Shown piece after piece: positions 1 to 6,767 of a DNA stretch of 13,967 nucleotides. This DNA comes from UBA1206 sp041672465. Its GTDB lineage: Bacteria > Bacillota > Clostridia > Oscillospirales > CAG-382. The notes beneath the pieces were generated by a model that was not told the DNA's origin, did not search any database, and saw only the letters and a list, made by a program, of their open reading frames with translations. The stretch covers positions 1 to 13,967 of the forward strand of contig JBAYZO010000046.1 in NCBI GenBank assembly GCA_041672465.1, read 5' to 3'. Within the stretch, counting starts at the first letter, position 1, and each line of letters starts with the position of its first letter. The position numbers were made by a program, and so were the translations under genes.

Positions 1-358
1 TTTAATCAAAGATTGCAGAAAATCCTATCAAAAGACAAGATTTTCAATTATATTCGCCCTTATTGGCGAAATATATTCACTTCGTGAATAAAGACGAATA
101 TAATATCATTCAGCGTTAGCTGAATATTATTACGCAGTAATATCATTGGCGAAGCCAATATCATTAAAAAGTGAAAATTCCACATCTTTTTAATCAAAGA
201 TTGCAGAAAATCCTGTCAAAAGACAAGATTTTCAATTATATTCGCCCTTATTGGCGAAATATATTCACTTCGTGAATAAAGACGAATATAATATCATTCA
301 GCGTTAGCTGAATATCATTACGCAGTAATATCATTGGCGAAGCCAATATCATTAAAAA
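1..358. repeat. Two direct copies of a 170-bp hairpin-rich intergenic repeat (1-170 and 189-358)
   Basis: The two copies lie 188 bp apart, separated by 18 bp of unrelated sequence (171-188). I see only two differences: A27 versus G215, and T128 versus C316. Each copy is a chain of small inverted repeats. In copy 1 these are TTCGCC/GGCGAA (53-58/65-70), TATTCAC/GTGAATA (74-80/84-90), an outer pair TTATATTCG/CGAATATAA (48-56/95-103), and three adjacent hairpins at 108-125, 129-141 and 145-159. No open reading frame or Shine-Dalgarno site accompanies it. The window begins inside copy 1, so the array probably continues to the left. It resembles a dispersed intergenic repeat rather than an insertion sequence. 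From 359 to 446 I see nothing but AT-rich sequence. Confidence 0.9.
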
Positions 359-446
359 TGTAAAAATAATACCTAAAGTAACGAAATAATAACCTTTACC
401 TCTAATTTTCATCCATTGTACTTTGACTTGCTTTTCCCAACAAAAT

Positions 447-488
447 AAACCCCTGAAAACGCCGTATATTCAGCGCTTTTAGGGGTTT
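447..488. terminator. Intrinsic terminator, probably bidirectional
   Basis: The arms are 447-464 and 471-488 around a TATATT loop. They pair as AAACCCCT with AGGGGTTT, continued by a G·T, three A-T pairs, one A·C mismatch, a CGC/GCG block, a C·A mismatch and a closing G-C. On the plus strand seven T follow (486-492). On the minus strand the stem is followed by a looser T-rich run. It lies about 70 nt beyond the stop codon of the lipase-like gene and is its likely terminator. The 489-558 spacer between them shows nothing recognisable. Confidence 0.75.
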
Positions 489-558
489 TTTTATAACTTC
501 CTTAAGTTCTACCAACTGCTTAATCTATTTTATAAGCATTATACTAAACACCCGCCCC

Positions 559-2544
559 TCACCGGCTTTTCACTTTTCTGTACGCCGCGGCATAAAGCGT
601 TGCCGTTACTCCTCCCGCGGCGGTGATAATAAGCAGCGCCACCCACGCGGGGAGCCCCTCGCCGCCCTCGGAAATCTCCCATGTCAGGGGGGAAACGGAC
701 GGCTTTTTAAAGTTTGCCGCGTCATAGAGAAGCTCCGCCCTCGCGATATATATTCCGGGCAGCACGGCGGCATATGTCCCGTGGTAAACAGCCGTCACCC
801 CGCGGGGGAGCCCAACCAGCCTCACCCTCTTTTCAACGCCGTCATAATCAAAACTGCGCTCGTAATCCCACCCGGCGCGGGTCAAATCATATTCGGCCTT
901 GTTTATTACCCACTTTATCACAAAATCCTCCGGCGGCTTATAGTTTTTCTCGTCATATTTCCACTTGACGTTTATTTGGTACTCGCCGGCGGAGATTGCT
1001 TTTAACTTTCCGCTGTAAAGCGGCGTCAGCCCCTTTGGGAGGTTTGATAACGGCGACGGGATTTTTTCGCCCCCGTCATAAACAAACGAGGTTGTCTCGC
1101 AAGTCACGCCGCCAAGATCAAACACCGCCCTGTCAAGGGACGCGGTGAGCTTTTCACTCGTCCAGTCCTCATACCCGCCCCGCTTTATTCTTACAAAAAA
1201 GCTTAACGCCCCCGCGTCGGTGATATGGGGCATATCGGGGAAAAACACGTCGCCGTCAAACGAATAACTTATTGTGTCGCTCGGGTACACCCCGCCGATA
1301 AGCAAAGCGGGCTGAGAAAGCCCGGTATAAACGCCTTTTTGCGGAGTGAGCGAAACCCCCGTTATTATGTCGACAGGGTACATCGCCTCAAGCCAGAAAA
1401 TATAAGTCTCCTGACAATGGCCATAAGTAATGGCTTTATCGTTTTCATATAAATAATATACCACTCCCCTCGCCTTGCTGTCGGCAACTATGGCGGCGAT
1501 AACAGAAAACAGCTTTGGCGGGGAGCCGGTTATCAAATAGGGTATGAGAAGCCTCATACATTCGTACGGAGAAACCCCCGCCAACTTTTTGGCGTAATAA
1601 TCCTTTAGCGTGGGCGCCCAGCCGGCAACAAGGCTTTCAAAATCCAAAGTGCTGTATAGCCCCCCGTAGGGCCCGCCCGCGCCGCTTTTATAAATGGAGT
1701 CGAGCCGTTTTAAAACCGTTTCCTCACGGCTGAAGGCAATATCCCTGCCGTTGCGGGCAAACCCCCACTCGCCAAGCGGTATTTTAACGACAATATCGCC
1801 GGGATTATAAAAATTAAAGATATTGGGGAGCGATTTTGGCTCTTTTGTAACTCCGGGGCAGGCGAAGGTATAAACGTAAATGTTTTCCTCATACGCGAGG
1901 AGGGATTCCGTTATCGCGCGGCCTAAGATATTCGCCACCGCCCCGCCGCGGCTGTGACCCGTCACCCAAATTTTGCTTGAGACGGCGGGCGAAGTGATAA
2001 GGGGGGCAAGATTTTTAAACGCCTCTGACGCCGCTTTATTAAACCCCTCGTGACAAGCGCCGTTTCCCACGTTTAAATTTGAGTACCATTCCTCCTCATA
2101 AGTGCCGCGTATGTTTATAAAGTACAGCATATATTCCCTGCCCGACACTTTTATTTCTTTTTTAGCCGCTATATAACCGGCGAAGTCGTTTGAATCTTTG
2201 GTGTAGACCCTGTCGTAATTAAACACCCCGATCACCTCAAACCCCATTTGCTTTAGGATCTTTTGGACTTTCTCCCGCGAATATGACAAAGAAGTCACCC
2301 CCATGGAGGCTTTCGCGATATTTGAGCTGAGGGAAGTAGAGGGGTTTTCAAAAAACGAGTCGGCGTATTTAAAGGTTACGCCTCGTTCCCTCCCAGAAAG
2401 CTCGCTGAAAAAATACGCGCTGACTTCTTTAATGTCGGGCGGGGAGGACTGCGCGGCAAGCGAAACACTCCCGCGAAAAACAAAAGACAGCAAAGCAGCC
2501 GCCGCTAAAATAAAAGAACAAAATAAAAAAAGTGGTTTTTTCAT
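559..2544 (-). CDS. Secreted, membrane-anchored class 3 lipase-like alpha/beta hydrolase with Ig-like repeats
   Basis: This 661-residue protein is a probable extracellular ester hydrolase. Residues 1-31 form a signal peptide (MKK, then a long hydrophobic stretch). The hydrolase domain (about 110-385) shows the class 3 lipase pattern: IRGT at 145-148 (oxyanion region), CHEGF at 164-168, the nucleophile elbow GHSRGG with Ser198, a likely triad Asp250 in NPGD, and a likely His376 in YGHCQETY. Three Ig-like modules follow, at about 395-468, 472-548 and 550-625. The last two share F-YDG-EK, LP-G-T--Y-G and a closing NYKPP/NFKKP motif; the first resembles the MBG type (ITDAG, GYEDW). A transmembrane helix (634-655) and a basic tail (RKVKSR) anchor the C terminus, with no sortase motif. 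A GGGAAGGG ribosome site sits 8 nt before the ATG. The lipid or ester substrate is unknown. Lipase-fold assignment is firm; true lipase activity is inferred. Confidence 0.85.
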   Translation of the reverse strand: MKKPLFLFCSFILAAAALLSFVFRGSVSLAAQSSPPDIKEVSAYFFSELSGRERGVTFKYADSFFENPSTSLSSNIAKASMGVTSLSYSREKVQKILKQMGFEVIGVFNYDRVYTKDSNDFAGYIAAKKEIKVSGREYMLYFINIRGTYEEEWYSNLNVGNGACHEGFNKAASEAFKNLAPLITSPAVSSKIWVTGHSRGGAVANILGRAITESLLAYEENIYVYTFACPGVTKEPKSLPNIFNFYNPGDIVVKIPLGEWGFARNGRDIAFSREETVLKRLDSIYKSGAGGPYGGLYSTLDFESLVAGWAPTLKDYYAKKLAGVSPYECMRLLIPYLITGSPPKLFSVIAAIVADSKARGVVYYLYENDKAITYGHCQETYIFWLEAMYPVDIITGVSLTPQKGVYTGLSQPALLIGGVYPSDTISYSFDGDVFFPDMPHITDAGALSFFVRIKRGGYEDWTSEKLTASLDRAVFDLGGVTCETTSFVYDGGEKIPSPLSNLPKGLTPLYSGKLKAISAGEYQINVKWKYDEKNYKPPEDFVIKWVINKAEYDLTRAGWDYERSFDYDGVEKRVRLVGLPRGVTAVYHGTYAAVLPGIYIARAELLYDAANFKKPSVSPLTWEISEGGEGLPAWVALLIITAAGGVTATLYAAAYRKVKSR

Positions 2545-2663
2545 TTATATAACCCTTCCCGCCAAACCGCGAAGATAAAAATTAAAAGGCCGTAAGCCGT
2601 CCATCTTTATTTTTATGCTCGCCGCGCCGGCTTTACAACATAAGCGGTTTAACGGGTAGCTGT

Positions 2664-2697
2664 AAAAAAGCGGAACGGCGTATTTTACGCCGTTCCG
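2664..2697 (-). terminator. Strong intrinsic terminator after the TIM-barrel gene
   Basis: A perfect 12-bp GC-rich stem (2671-2682 with 2686-2697) has a TTT loop. Read on the minus strand it is followed by C and six T (2669-2664). It lies 26 nt past the stop codon of the isomerase-like gene and closes the carbohydrate operon. The remaining spacer, 2545-2663, carries the leader of the lipase-like gene. A weak promoter is conceivable there on the minus strand (TTGTAA, 17 bp, TAAAAA), but it is not convincing. Confidence 0.92.
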
Positions 2698-2722
2698 TAT
2701 GTTTTTCATGTTAACAGTTAAA

Positions 2723-3598
2723 TTAGAATCCGCTTTTAATTAGGGAAATATCCCTTTTAAGGTTGGCAAGGCTGACCTCGATTGCCGTAAGGCAATCTTC
2801 AATTCCCTCAAACTCAAGCGAGACCTCACCTCTATAGCCGGAATTATAAATAATGGAAAGGCATTTAAGGGTCGGGACGTCGCCCTGACCGTAAATAGTC
2901 GCCCTGCGGTAGTCGCCGCCCCGCGTTCTGCTCCAGCCAAAGCCCGGGTTGGGGAGCATTCCCGAACGCCAAAAGCAGTCTTTGGCGTGGACATGGACGA
3001 CAAAAGGCAAAAGCTTTGAAACCGCAACCGCGCAGTCCTCGTCCACGCCGCCGAAGTTACCGATATCGCAGAGATATTTATAGTTCGGGTGGTCTACCAT
3101 GGAAAATATCGCGTGCATCCGTTCGCTGTCCTGAACAAGCCTGCCGTGGTTTTCGGAGCATGTGGTCACTCCCTTTGACAAGGCGTATTCGGCAACCCGG
3201 CGGATCGGGGGAATCACCTTAAAAACCGCCTCGAACGTCTTTGGGCCGGAGTAATCTTTAGGGAAAGCAGCGGCTATATCATGCCTCAAGAGCGTTATAC
3301 CCGCGTCCGCGGCGGCGTCGATATGCGCTTTTAGCCGCTCGACTTCGCTGTCCGCGTCTCTGTATAAAAAATCCGCTCCGGTGGTGTAGATAGGCGTACT
3401 CAGCCCCTTTTCCCTCGCGTGGCTCGCGAGCCTTTTCGCGTAGTCCGAGAGCGTCTCCCCCGTGGGCGTCTCGTCGCCGAGCACAAACTCAACGCCGTCG
3501 GCTCCTAACTCTTTTGTCTTGTCAATGGCGTCGAACAGCGTCCAGCCCGCTTTTTGAAACATTCTGCTGAACGAATAGGTTGAAATACAGCTTTTCAT
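2723..3598 (-). CDS. Sugar phosphate isomerase/epimerase-like TIM-barrel protein (AP endonuclease 2 superfamily)
   Basis: This 291-residue cytoplasmic protein has the usual length of xylose-isomerase-like TIM-barrel enzymes, which isomerise or epimerise sugars or sugar acids using a divalent metal. The order of signatures fits: LGADGVEF (32-38) on an early strand, SENHG with metal ligand Glu149, LCDIGNFG with Asp178, HVHAKD with His202/His204 and Asp207, and SLEFEG with Glu262/Glu264. There is no signal peptide. The start is supported by a GGGAGGA ribosome site about 8 nt upstream of the ATG. It begins 39 nt after the stop of the Gfo/Idh/MocA gene, so the two are almost certainly cotranscribed. 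These two families are often paired in catabolism of inositols, rare sugars or oxidised glycosides, but the sequence alone does not give the substrate. Confidence 0.85.
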   Translation of the reverse strand: MKSCISTYSFSRMFQKAGWTLFDAIDKTKELGADGVEFVLGDETPTGETLSDYAKRLASHAREKGLSTPIYTTGADFLYRDADSEVERLKAHIDAAADAGITLLRHDIAAAFPKDYSGPKTFEAVFKVIPPIRRVAEYALSKGVTTCSENHGRLVQDSERMHAIFSMVDHPNYKYLCDIGNFGGVDEDCAVAVSKLLPFVVHVHAKDCFWRSGMLPNPGFGWSRTRGGDYRRATIYGQGDVPTLKCLSIIYNSGYRGEVSLEFEGIEDCLTAIEVSLANLKRDISLIKSGF

Positions 3599-3637
3599 AT
3601 TTTTTGTCCTCCCGCTTTATAAAGCCTTAGTCAATTT

Positions 3638-4690
3638 CTATAGCACAACTTCTTTTTTGCCCGCGGCCGAGTCATATATCCCGCAAAGCATTTTCTGCAT
3701 TTGCAACGCTTCCTCAATGGGATACGCCACTTTTTTATCGTTTAAAACGCAGTCGGCGAAATGGGAAATCTCCCGCATAAAGTGGTCGCCGGGCGAATCG
3801 ATGGCTATTTTGTCATCGCTGAGATAACCGCCGCGCTCGCCGTAAATCACAAGCGGCGAAACCGTCGCGCCGGCTTTGGTGCCGTAAATTTGCGTGTGGC
3901 TGAAAGAGGGCCCGTTTATCGCCCAGCTCGCCTCGAAGACAAGCATCCCGCCGTTTTCAAAGTGAATGACCCCCGCGCCGGAATCCTCGGTGTCAAAGGC
4001 GTTGTCGGGGCAGGAAGTCCCCTGCCAGCGGTCGGTTCCCTTTGTCTTGTAGTCGCCGATATAGTCATATGTGGCGGCCGAAACCCTCACCGGCTTTGGG
4101 CAGCCCATGAGATACCACGCGGCGTCAATGCCGTGTATGCCTATGTCAATGACAGGTCCGCCGCCCGAGGTTTTCTTGTCGGTAAACCAGCCCGTTGGGG
4201 TTCCGCGCCGCCTGACATAAGCGGTTTTAGCGAAATAAACCTCGCCGAGCTCCCCTTTTTCATACAAACCGCGGATATACATATTCGGCGCCGCGAACCT
4301 CCCCGGCACGGCGAGCATAAACTTAACCCCCGCTTCTTTGACTGCCTTTTCAATACGGTAGGCCTCGCCGGTCGAGATTGTAAGCGGCTTTTCACAAAGC
4401 ACATGCTTGCCCGCTTTTGCCGCTGCGACGGCAATACCGGCGTGAGCGGAGTTCCAAGTACAGATATCAACGGCGTCGATGTCGCTCTTTTCAAACATTT
4501 CCTCTACGCTTGAGTAATAGGCGGGAATCGAATACTTTTCGGCCGCCGCCTTAGCGCGGGAAACGTCAAGGTCGGCTATTGCCATAACGCTTGTGTTGGA
4601 AGTGCGGGAATAAGCCGGCAGATGGGCGTTCGCGGCGATATTCCCCGCCCCCGCGATACCGATTCTAAGCTTTTTTGATGCTTCTGTCAT
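3638..4690 (-). CDS. Gfo/Idh/MocA family NAD(P)-dependent oxidoreductase
   Basis: This 350-residue cytoplasmic dehydrogenase is of full family length. The N-terminal Rossmann fold shows GIAGAGNIA (11-19), followed by AHLPAY and the acidic end of strand 2 at IADLD (38-42), which favours NAD over NADP. The family EKP motif (100-102, catalytic Lys101) lies in HVLCEKPLT. The C-terminal catalytic and substrate-binding half carries GPVIDIGIHGID, with Asp182 and His186 in the D-x3-H arrangement. The family oxidises or reduces a hydroxyl on sugars, inositols or sugar acids. An AAAGGA ribosome site lies about 8 nt before the ATG. It is followed after 39 nt by the TIM-barrel gene. It is preceded, across a 253-nt structured gap, by the glycosidase gene, with no strong terminator between them. 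The exact substrate cannot be read from the sequence. Confidence 0.9.
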   Translation of the reverse strand: MTEASKKLRIGIAGAGNIAANAHLPAYSRTSNTSVMAIADLDVSRAKAAAEKYSIPAYYSSVEEMFEKSDIDAVDICTWNSAHAGIAVAAAKAGKHVLCEKPLTISTGEAYRIEKAVKEAGVKFMLAVPGRFAAPNMYIRGLYEKGELGEVYFAKTAYVRRRGTPTGWFTDKKTSGGGPVIDIGIHGIDAAWYLMGCPKPVRVSAATYDYIGDYKTKGTDRWQGTSCPDNAFDTEDSGAGVIHFENGGMLVFEASWAINGPSFSHTQIYGTKAGATVSPLVIYGERGGYLSDDKIAIDSPGDHFMREISHFADCVLNDKKVAYPIEEALQMQKMLCGIYDSAAGKKEVVL

Positions 4691-4756
4691 TGTTTTTTCC
4701 TTTCGCTATATGTTTTTAAATATTATTTTTATGACCATTCCTTTTGCAGCTGAGTT

Positions 4757-4825
4757 TGAAGTTTGTTTCGGTCGCGTCCTTCGCGATTCGCGTCATTCTG
4801 CCTGATGCGAAAGAAACAAACTTCA
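4757..4825. other. 69-nt inverted element folding as a three-way junction
   Basis: A perfect 13-bp outer stem, TGAAGTTTGTTTC (4757-4769) with GAAACAAACTTCA (4813-4825), encloses two adjacent hairpins. Hairpin A is TCGCG/CGCGA (4772-4776/4782-4786, loop TCCTT). Hairpin B is TTCGCGTCA/TGATGCGAA (4787-4795/4803-4811, loop TTCTGCC) and contains one G·T pair. Only three bases (4770, 4771, 4812) are left unpaired at the junction. The G·T pairs in plus-strand RNA but becomes an A·C mismatch on the minus strand. It lies in the gap between the glycosidase and dehydrogenase genes and abuts the 20-bp tandem array. No T-run follows, so it is not a standard terminator, and I see no target-site duplication. 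It could be a MITE-like or other short mobile structured element. Confidence 0.75.
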
Positions 4826-4945
4826 GGATTGAAAGTTTATCTTTCGGATTGAAAGTTTATCTTTCGGATTGAAAGTTTATCTTTCGGATTGAAAGTTTAT
4901 CTTTCGGATTGAAAGTTTATCTTTCGGATTGAAAGTTTATCTTTC
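4826..4945. repeat. Six perfect tandem copies of a 20-bp unit
   Basis: The unit GGATTGAAAGTTTATCTTTC is repeated six times without change (starts at 4826, 4846, 4866, 4886, 4906 and 4926). It consists of four 5-nt blocks: stem GAAAG, loop TTTAT, antistem CTTTC and loop GGATT. Stems can therefore form in either of two registers. The copy next to the glycosidase gene continues into AATC, giving a longer 9-bp hairpin (4927-4935 with 4941-4949) that looks like the ancestral unit. The TGA stop of the glycosidase gene (4944-4946) lies in this last copy. The identity of the copies points to recent or ongoing expansion by slippage. Confidence 0.97.
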
Positions 4946-6521
4946 AATCTATTTTCCCCGACGGGTCAAAAACAATTATGGGGTTTTGGTCATACCAGTT
5001 AAAGCTCTCTTCCCCGCCGTTTATGAGGTATCTTTCCGGGTAAGCGTTATAGAGCCAATCAAGCGGCTCGCAGGTGTAGTTTTGTTTTGACGCGCAGGCA
5101 TACGCCTCCTCAAGCTCCGACAACTGCCCTGAATCGCAAACCCCCGGCTTTGCCGAAACAAACAGCGGCGTGCCGCTGTGGGACAAAAGCCGCAGCCACT
5201 CCCGGTTGAGTTCCCATGGGATTTCGCCTGTTATACCAACGCAGTCGGCGTCGCATTCATAAAAGCTTTTGTGCTGGAAACCACGGAACGCCAGCGTATT
5301 TACCCCGAACTTCCGCGTCCTGTCCCAGTTAAACCCGCTTGTGTCGTCGCCCGTGCGGTTAAGCTCGAACACGCCGGCGGACGAATGGCTAAGCGTGTTG
5401 CAGCCGATTATTACGGCGTCCCCCGCGCCCTCCCTTATTGCCGAATAAAGGTTGTTTACCGCCTCCGCGGAGGTGATTTTGTTGTTATAAAACCTCCAGC
5501 CGTCTTTGGTCAGCGTTCTCGGGCAAAAGCAGCCCCAGTCGCCGAAAATATCGCGGGTGGTGTAGTCATGCTTTATAAGCCCAAAGCCGTCGTCAACGAG
5601 CCGTCGAACTATTTCGCCCACATATTCCAAAACCTCCGGGTGAGTGGGGTCGAGATAACCCTCTTCCCTGCCGCTCCTGTGGCAGCGCGAGGTCAGGCTC
5701 GTCAAACTTCGGGTGTCGGCAAGCGGCCTGAACCAGATCCCCGGCTTGGCGCCTGTCAGGGCGATATCCTCGGCAAGCCCCCTCAGACTGCCGAAACCGT
5801 CTTTAGTCTCCCACGGGCCGTCGCAGTTAAAGGTCTGCCAGCCGTCGTCAATGACCATAAACGGCTTGTTTTGGTTGCCCGCGCATAACTTCATAAGCTG
5901 TTTCGCGTCGCTTATAACTTCCTCCCGGGTAAACATGCCATAGGCGTAATACCAGTTGTTTGACCCGTAAACGGGGGAATTTACCTTCCTTGGTTCGGGG
6001 GACATTTCGCGGCAAAACGCCTCCCCCGCTTTATAGGCGGTTATTCCGGTATATTCGCGGAAGATTACCTCGCAGGCTAAGAGAACCCTGCCGCCCAGCG
6101 ACACCCCTTCCCCGCCGCTCCTGATGTCCAGCCAAAGGATAACGCCTTTTGTATCGTACTGCCAAAAGCAAAGCGAATTCGGGCGGGCAGCCACACCGAA
6201 ACACTCGGTGAACATATCCCCGCCGCAGTTGTCGGCGACCATACAGTACCAAGGCATGCATCGCTCGGGGAACACTCCCCGCCACTCAAGCGTGCCGTAC
6301 CCGCGCTCCCAGTCGTCGCCGAGAACAGATATGGCTTTGCCTTTTCGTATCTCTTGACTTTGAAAGTTCCAGCGGAGCTTTACAAACCTTACGGGGATGG
6401 CTTCCGAATTTACAAAAACCTTAAGCGATTTTTTTGTTTCTTCAAAATTAACCGAAACGGCGTCCGGGTTAATACCCTCTTCGGTATAGACGGTGACAAT
6501 GTCGGGGCATCGTGTTTTCAT
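4944..6521 (-). CDS. GH36-like glycoside hydrolase (clan GH-D), probable cytoplasmic alpha-galactosidase
   Basis: This 525-residue protein has no signal peptide, so it should act in the cytoplasm on an imported oligosaccharide. Residues 1-180 look like the N-terminal beta-sandwich of GH36, and about 185-460 form the catalytic TIM barrel. Clan GH-D signatures are visible: FMVIDDGWQ (221-229, Asp225/Asp226 contacting substrate), GIWFRP (261-266), GLIKHDY with probable nucleophile Asp319, and FELNRTGDD with probable acid/base Asp392 or Asp393. The protein is clearly shorter than typical bacterial GH36 alpha-galactosidases of about 700 or more residues and lacks a large C-terminal sandwich. The substrate may therefore differ from raffinose-type galactosides, and specificity is inferred. 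The ATG is preceded by GGAAAGG, 10 nt away. A consensus promoter lies upstream, and the dehydrogenase and isomerase genes follow. Confidence 0.8.
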   Translation of the reverse strand: MKTRCPDIVTVYTEEGINPDAVSVNFEETKKSLKVFVNSEAIPVRFVKLRWNFQSQEIRKGKAISVLGDDWERGYGTLEWRGVFPERCMPWYCMVADNCGGDMFTECFGVAARPNSLCFWQYDTKGVILWLDIRSGGEGVSLGGRVLLACEVIFREYTGITAYKAGEAFCREMSPEPRKVNSPVYGSNNWYYAYGMFTREEVISDAKQLMKLCAGNQNKPFMVIDDGWQTFNCDGPWETKDGFGSLRGLAEDIALTGAKPGIWFRPLADTRSLTSLTSRCHRSGREEGYLDPTHPEVLEYVGEIVRRLVDDGFGLIKHDYTTRDIFGDWGCFCPRTLTKDGWRFYNNKITSAEAVNNLYSAIREGAGDAVIIGCNTLSHSSAGVFELNRTGDDTSGFNWDRTRKFGVNTLAFRGFQHKSFYECDADCVGITGEIPWELNREWLRLLSHSGTPLFVSAKPGVCDSGQLSELEEAYACASKQNYTCEPLDWLYNAYPERYLINGGEESFNWYDQNPIIVFDPSGKID

Positions 6522-6578
6522 TTGACAAATACCTTTCCGGCGCTTTGGGTAACGCCCGCAGCTTGCTTATATATGGAA

Positions 6579-6607
6579 ATTATAAAGCTTTTAAGCGCGA
6601 AAGTCAA
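6579..6607 (-). promoter_or_regulatory. Sigma-A-type promoter of the glycosidase operon
   Basis: On the minus strand, TTGACT (6607-6602), a 17-bp spacer and a perfect TATAAT (6584-6579) predict a start near 6572 and a leader of about 50 nt. Just upstream, GCATT/AATGC arms (6617-6621 and 6630-6634) form an 18-bp inverted repeat at roughly -45 to -62. That position could suit an activator, but this is inference from a short palindrome. Confidence 0.85.
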
Positions 6608-6668
6608 TTGATTATTGCATTTAATATATAATGCGCGATACGCTTTCACGGCGTAAAAAACGCAAGAC

Positions 6669-6700
6669 AAAAGCCGCCCTGAGAACTCAGGGCGGCTTTT
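6669..6700. terminator. Intrinsic terminator after the giant surface-protein gene, symmetrical
   Basis: A perfect inverted repeat (6669-6683 with 6686-6700) begins with AAAA and ends with TTTT around a GC-rich core GCCGCCCTGAG. The same sequence therefore gives a GC stem followed by four T on both strands. It lies 68 nt past the stop codon of the surface-protein gene and upstream of the glycosidase promoter, separating the two transcription units. Confidence 0.85.
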
Positions 6701-6767
6701 CGTAAACAAATTATTGGTTTAAACGCTATGTTTACATCGTTTTACAACGGTTTAAGGTCAAAAGCTT

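Noticed and set aside
3761..4513. Plus-strand open frame of 250 codons
   Set aside because: It is antisense to the dehydrogenase gene, which has full family motifs and a ribosome site. The plus-strand frame encodes no recognisable protein.
4757..4825. Integron attC site
   Set aside because: The outer arms lack the RYYYAAC/GTTRRRY boxes, and there is no integrase or cassette structure.
4826..4945. CRISPR array
   Set aside because: The 20-bp units are directly head to tail with no spacers, and no cas gene is nearby.
4826..4945. Iteron-type replication origin
   Set aside because: There is no replication initiator gene, the array sits between operon genes, and the units are self-complementary hairpins.
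5178..5888. Plus-strand open frame of 236 codons
   Set aside because: It is antisense to the glycosidase catalytic domain and is explained by codon bias of that gene.
6518..6709. Small minus-strand open frame of 63 codons
   Set aside because: It overlaps the terminator, the glycosidase promoter and its leader, and no ribosome site was identified for it.
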